Part shown: positions 61,346 through 64,000 of the stretch, one piece after another
Layout: each line of letters starts with the position of its first letter
How positions within the stretch are numbered: position 1 is the stretch's first letter
Source: Pirellulaceae bacterium
Lineage (GTDB): Bacteria; Planctomycetota; Planctomycetia; Pirellulales; Pirellulaceae
Assembly: GCA_023382975.1 (NCBI GenBank)
Contig: JAHDXO010000014.1
Span: 114,192 to 178,191 of the forward strand
Length of the DNA: 64,000 bases
Direction of reading: 5' to 3'
Translations under genes and position numbers: made by a program
The notes under the pieces: generated by a model
What the model was told of the DNA's origin: nothing
Seen by the model: the letters and a program-made list of their open reading frames with translations, nothing else
Database searches by the model: none

Positions 61346-61537
61346 ATGAACGTGAGCGCTAGTGAACGCAAGAGAGAATTGAGACGACGTCGGCACCGCC
61401 GCGTCAAGATGGGCCACATCAAGCGACGCGCCGCCAAAGCCAACGTGTCGGAAAAATCCCATTTGGCTTCGAAAATCCGCAATCTGACCCCGGGTGCCGA
61501 AGAGATCATCGCGCGGCTGAACCTGGAAGAACGCTGA
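61346..61537 (+). CDS. Very basic small protein, DUF6800-like
   Basis: The 63-residue protein starts at the ATG at 61346 with GGAG just upstream. It is dominated by Arg and Lys in the first half (SASERKRELRRRRHRRVKMGHIKRRAAKANVSEK) and ends in a short helix (GAEEIIARLNLEER). This resembles DUF6800, a planctomycetal family of small basic proteins that I believe has no assigned function; nucleic-acid binding is likely from the charge. The stop is five bases from the convergent comM stop. Confidence 0.75.
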   Translation: MNVSASERKRELRRRRHRRVKMGHIKRRAAKANVSEKSHLASKIRNLTPGAEEIIARLNLEER

Positions 61538-61542
61538 CCGCC

Positions 61543-63081
61543 TTACGTCCACAGGTTGCGGTCGAGCATTCGGTAATTGACGGCTTCCTGGATGTGGGAC
61601 GGCTGGATGACGGCGGCCCCGTCCAGGTCGGCGATCGTGCGCGATACGCGCAATACCTTGTCATGCGCCCGCGCGGACAGGCCCAGTTCGTTGACGCTGG
61701 ACCGAAGGATCTCCATGCAGTCTTCGTCCAAGCGGCAATACTTGCGGATTTCGCGGGTGGTCATCTGCGCGTTGTAGCGAGTTCGAGTGCCTTCGAAACG
61801 CTCCCGCTGGACAGCGCGGGCCGCGAGCACCTGGTCGCGCATGGCTTGGCTGCTGGTTCCGGGCGGCGCCGTGGACAATTCCTTGAACGCCACGGCGGGA
61901 ACCTCGATGTGCAAATCGATCCGGTCCAGCAGCGGTCCGCTGATTTTGCCCATGTACCGCTCGATCTGAGGCGGCGTGCAGTGGCAGTCGCGCCGAGGAT
62001 CGTTCCGGTATCCGCAAGGGCAGGGGTTCAACGCCGCGATCAGCATGAATTCGGCAGGAAACGTCGTGCTGTTCAGCGCCCGCGAGATCGTCACGACGCC
62101 GTCCTCCAGCGGCTGCCGCAGCACCTCCAGCGTGCGCCGGTTGAATTCGGGCAACTCGTCGAGGAACAGCACTCCGTTGTGGCTCAGACTGATCTCGCCC
62201 GGCGTCGGCGTGCTGCCGCCGCCCACCAATCCCGCGTCGCTGATCGTGTGATGCGGCGACCGAAAGGGCCGAATGGCCATCAGTGGCTGCCCCGGCTTCA
62301 GCCGCCCCAAAGCGCTGTAGATGCGAGTCGTCTCGATCGATTCCATCGCGCCCAACGTAGGCAGGATGGTCGGCACCCGTTTGGCCAACATGGTCTTGCC
62401 CGAACCCGGCGGGCCGACCATCAACAGGTTGTGGCGGCCGGCGGCGGCGATGACGATCGCCCGTTTGGCCATCTCCTGGCCGCGGACGTCGGCGAAGTCG
62501 TCGTCGTACTTCGAGTAGGTCTGGAATAGCTCCTCCAGCCGCGACGGCGTGGGCTCGATTTCGAGCGCCCCGCTGAAGAACCCCACGGCCTGCGCCAGAC
62601 TGGCCACCGGGATCACTTCGATGTCTTCCACTACGGCCGCTTCGGCCGCGCTCTCGGCCGGCACCACGATTCCGCGCAAGCCCTTCTGGCTGGCCGCCAT
62701 CATGGCCATCGACAGCGCGCCCTTGACCGGCCGCGTCAGCCCTTCCAGCGACAGTTCGCCCACCACCGCGTAGCGCCCGAACAGTTCCGATTCCAGTTGC
62801 CCGCTGCCGGCCAGCATCCCCAGCGTGATCGGCAGATCGAACGAGGCCGCTTGCTTCGGCAACTCGGCCGGCGCCAGATTGATCACGATCCGGTCTTGCG
62901 GGCGCATGAAGCCCGAATTGACGATCGCCCGCTCGACCCGGTGCGTACTCTCCTTGACCGCCGCCTCGGGCAACCCAACCAACACCGTTTTCGGCAGCGC
63001 GCCGGGCGACACATCCACCTCGACCTCGACCGGCAACGCATCGATCCCCAACAGCGAAAACGTCTGCAATTTGGCAAGCAT
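61543..63081 (-). CDS. comM: ComM/YifB-family AAA+ ATPase (magnesium-chelatase-like)
   Basis: The 512-residue protein starts at the ATG at 63081, after AAGGGG (an ATG at 63102 is weaker). Its N-terminal domain has the Lon-protease-like fold of YifB proteins (MLAKLQTFSLLGIDALPVEVEVDVSPGALPKTVLVGLPEAAVKE). The AAA+ core has Walker A GPPGSGKT, Walker B VLFLDELPEF and the Mg-chelatase-like C-terminal helices (YNAQMTTREIRKYCRLDEDCMEILRSSVNELGLSARAHDKVLRVSRTIADLDG). ComM is a hexameric helicase that promotes branch migration during natural transformation in other bacteria; whether this organism is naturally competent is unknown. Confidence 0.95.
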   Translation of the reverse strand: MLAKLQTFSLLGIDALPVEVEVDVSPGALPKTVLVGLPEAAVKESTHRVERAIVNSGFMRPQDRIVINLAPAELPKQAASFDLPITLGMLAGSGQLESELFGRYAVVGELSLEGLTRPVKGALSMAMMAASQKGLRGIVVPAESAAEAAVVEDIEVIPVASLAQAVGFFSGALEIEPTPSRLEELFQTYSKYDDDFADVRGQEMAKRAIVIAAAGRHNLLMVGPPGSGKTMLAKRVPTILPTLGAMESIETTRIYSALGRLKPGQPLMAIRPFRSPHHTISDAGLVGGGSTPTPGEISLSHNGVLFLDELPEFNRRTLEVLRQPLEDGVVTISRALNSTTFPAEFMLIAALNPCPCGYRNDPRRDCHCTPPQIERYMGKISGPLLDRIDLHIEVPAVAFKELSTAPPGTSSQAMRDQVLAARAVQRERFEGTRTRYNAQMTTREIRKYCRLDEDCMEILRSSVNELGLSARAHDKVLRVSRTIADLDGAAVIQPSHIQEAVNYRMLDRNLWT

Positions 63082-63572
63082 AGGTTCCCCTTCGACCGCC
63101 ATTGTGCTGGCGGGCTAACGCCCCCGCAAGCAGGCATCCCGGAAAAGTGTCCACCCGCAGCGACGTCTTGGCGCCCTTCGCGTCTTTCCGGTGCAAGACC
63201 AGGCTCGACGCGGGCAACCCGCAAGAAACGATCTGCCCGAATCGCTGAGGCCGGTCTCTGACCGAGCCACGCGAGCAACCGAAGGTTTCCAATATCGGGC
63301 GAGACCTTCGGTCGGTCGCTTCGGCGCGTTGCGAAGACCTTCGTCGGGAATTCTTGCGAACCTTTCTTGGCGGGGCGTCGTCTCATTTGTCGGTGGCGGA
63401 TGTGGTCCGCTGATGATTTTGAACGGGAGCAGTCAGCAATGTCCTACTTACGGTCGAGTCTCAAACACGAACAGCGCATTGATGCGTGTTTTGCCGGCGG
63501 GCCGGTCAATACGCTCCCCGCGCGCTGCTTGCGCTTGTGACACTCGGCCCCGCCAACAGAGCGAGCTTTACC
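63082..63572. other. Intergenic region upstream of comM, no gene seen
   Basis: About 490 bases without a convincing protein gene. Open frames here have shadow composition. The strong terminator at 63573 implies that a transcript arrives from the plus strand, but no gene that could give it is visible, so a small RNA starting near 63400-63550 is possible. Confidence 0.45.
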
Positions 63573-63606
63573 AAAGCCCGGTGTCCACAAGACGCCGGGC
63601 TTTTTT
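63573..63606 (+). terminator. Strong Rho-independent terminator
   Basis: AAAGCCCGGTGTC (63573-63585) pairs with GACGCCGGGCTTT (63591-63603) over 13 positions with one T-G wobble, a five-base loop and a T-run that ends at 63606. No annotated gene precedes it within 490 bases on this strand. Confidence 0.85.
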
Positions 63607-63613
63607 CGTTGAT

Positions 63614-63685
63614 GGGCTGGTAGCTGAGACGGTCTAGCACCGGTCTGAAGAGCCGGAGACGAGGATTCGAGCGCCTCCCAGCCCA
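63614..63685 (+). tRNA. tRNA-like fold with GAA (Phe-type) anticodon
   Basis: GGGCTGG (63614-63620) pairs perfectly with CCAGCCC (63678-63684), and A63685 stands as discriminator. The D arm is GCT...AGC with GG in the loop. The anticodon arm is CCGGT and GCCGG with loop CTGAAGA, anticodon GAA at 63647-63649. The T loop is TTCGAGC. One defect stands out: the T-stem pair normally G53-C61 is A and G here. CCA is not encoded (ACTG follows). The gene may be functional, decayed or phage/array-type; covariance scoring would decide. Confidence 0.5.
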
Positions 63686-63755
63686 CTGGGATCACGGTAT
63701 GCACGGTCTACGACAGAACGTGGCGAAGCCGAATGGCAGCCTGATCTTTCACTTT

Positions 63756-63811
63756 GTCTTTCACCTAATCCGACCGCCCACGCGGCAGTACAAGGAGATC
63801 AGGTGAAAGAC
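63756..63811. repeat. 11-bp inverted repeat between the two tRNA-like elements
   Basis: GTCTTTCACCT (63756-63766) and AGGTGAAAGAC (63801-63811) are exact inverted copies with 34 bases between. The shorter motif CAGGTGAA occurs twice near the right arm. Possible roles are a processing hairpin between tRNA-like units or an unrelated transcription signal. Confidence 0.7.
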
Positions 63812-63840
63812 CTGGACTTCAGGTGAACAAGGTAGTCGAG

Positions 63841-63896
63841 GGCTGGTTGTCCAGACACGGCTGATAACCGCGTTGTGCCGGGTTCGATTCGGGCAC
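63841..63896 (+). other. Partial tRNA-like element with GAT (Ile-type) anticodon, no acceptor stem
   Basis: CTGGTTGTCCAG (63843-63854) forms a four-pair D-arm-like hairpin. CACGG and CCGCG (one mismatch) enclose loop CTGATAA with anticodon GAT at 63863-63865. GTGCC (63875-63879) and GGCAC (63892-63896) enclose a 12-base loop that includes TTCGATT. I find no flanking sequence that closes an acceptor stem, so it is a fragment or a coincidence. Confidence 0.3.
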
Positions 63897-63960
63897 CGAT
63901 CGGCATGGATGCCGGATTGGTCGCTACCACTGACGAGCAAACCAGACAGGAGCACAGACG

Positions 63961-64000
63961 ATGTTGCGGCGACACCGCTTGAAACGCATACGCCCGATCG
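63961..64000 (+). CDS. Start of a protein gene running off the window
   Basis: ATG at 63961 follows AGGAG by eight bases and opens MLRRHRLKRIRPI up to the window edge. Only 13 codons are visible, all basic, so no function can be named. The ribosome binding site is the reason to list it. Confidence 0.35.
   Translation, partial: MLRRHRLKRIRPI

Noticed and set aside
63191..63704. Small open frames around the terminator and tRNA-like sequence
   Set aside because: They cross the hairpin and the tRNA-like fold, have no good ribosome binding site and no similarity to a known protein.

Overview
The window looks like a chromosomal segment from a member of the Planctomycetota, probably near the Pirellulales. 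It is GC-rich. It carries many secreted and Tat-exported enzymes typical of that phylum: two sulfatases, two Gfo/Idh/MocA oxidoreductases, a GH5 glycosidase, a PL11 lyase, a PhoD-like phosphatase and two large hydrazine-synthase-alpha-like c-type cytochromes. It also has a DUF1559 pseudopilin, a Uma2 protein, Ser/Thr kinase and FHA signalling proteins, and an lpxA gene. The assignment rests on gene content; no rRNA operon is present.

Layout. 1-10 kb: the end of a DUF6057 membrane protein on the minus strand, then a plus-strand run of FHA protein, di-haem peroxidase, Gfo/Idh/MocA oxidoreductase, a peroxiredoxin-kinase fusion, a Tat-exported FAD oxidoreductase, a sulfatase and the RNase P RNA. 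10-22 kb: ygfZ, a LarA/DUF2088-like protein and a HAD phosphatase (minus), a toxin-antitoxin-like pair and a second HAD phosphatase (plus), then an S9 peptidase, an HZS-alpha-like cytochrome and an ankyrin membrane protein (minus). 22-27 kb: HEAT lipoprotein, flippase-like protein and small basic protein (plus), then GH5 (minus).

27-34 kb is the accessory region. A 1185-residue nuclease-NACHT-FGE protein and a ParD/ParE pair sit between two direct copies of the same GH5/membrane-gene intergenic region. Each copy keeps one intact neighbour and a stump of the other, so an approximately 4.7-kb segment appears to have been inserted with duplication of its flank. The C-terminal FGE (C-type-lectin fold) end resembles the variable region of a diversity-generating retroelement target and is followed by a GC-rich hairpin, but no reverse transcriptase or template repeat is visible. 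A second toxin-antitoxin pair (DUF4258/YgiT) follows.

34-56 kb: PhoD-like phosphatase, CtpA-type protease, second HZS-alpha-like cytochrome, acyl-activating enzyme, YbaK deacylase, a sulfatase fused to an EEP-family hydrolase, Gfo/Idh/MocA, PL11, a tandem alpha/beta hydrolase, a glycogen-synthase-like glycosyltransferase, and DUF1559, lipoprotein and Uma2 genes. 56-63 kb: MIP channel, a compact minus-strand operon (membrane protein, beta-rich protein, P-loop ATPase, MoaD/ThiS-like protein), lpxA, a TPR protein, a DUF6800-like protein and comM. The last 0.9 kb holds no clear gene until an edge start codon, but contains a strong terminator and two tRNA-like folds.

The secreted hydrolases (sulfatases, GH5, PL11, esterase, PhoD-like) fit use of complex sulfated or pectin-like polysaccharides. 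The kinase and FHA proteins fit Ser/Thr phosphosignalling. The 27-34 kb segment is the best candidate for a poorly described defence or conflict system.
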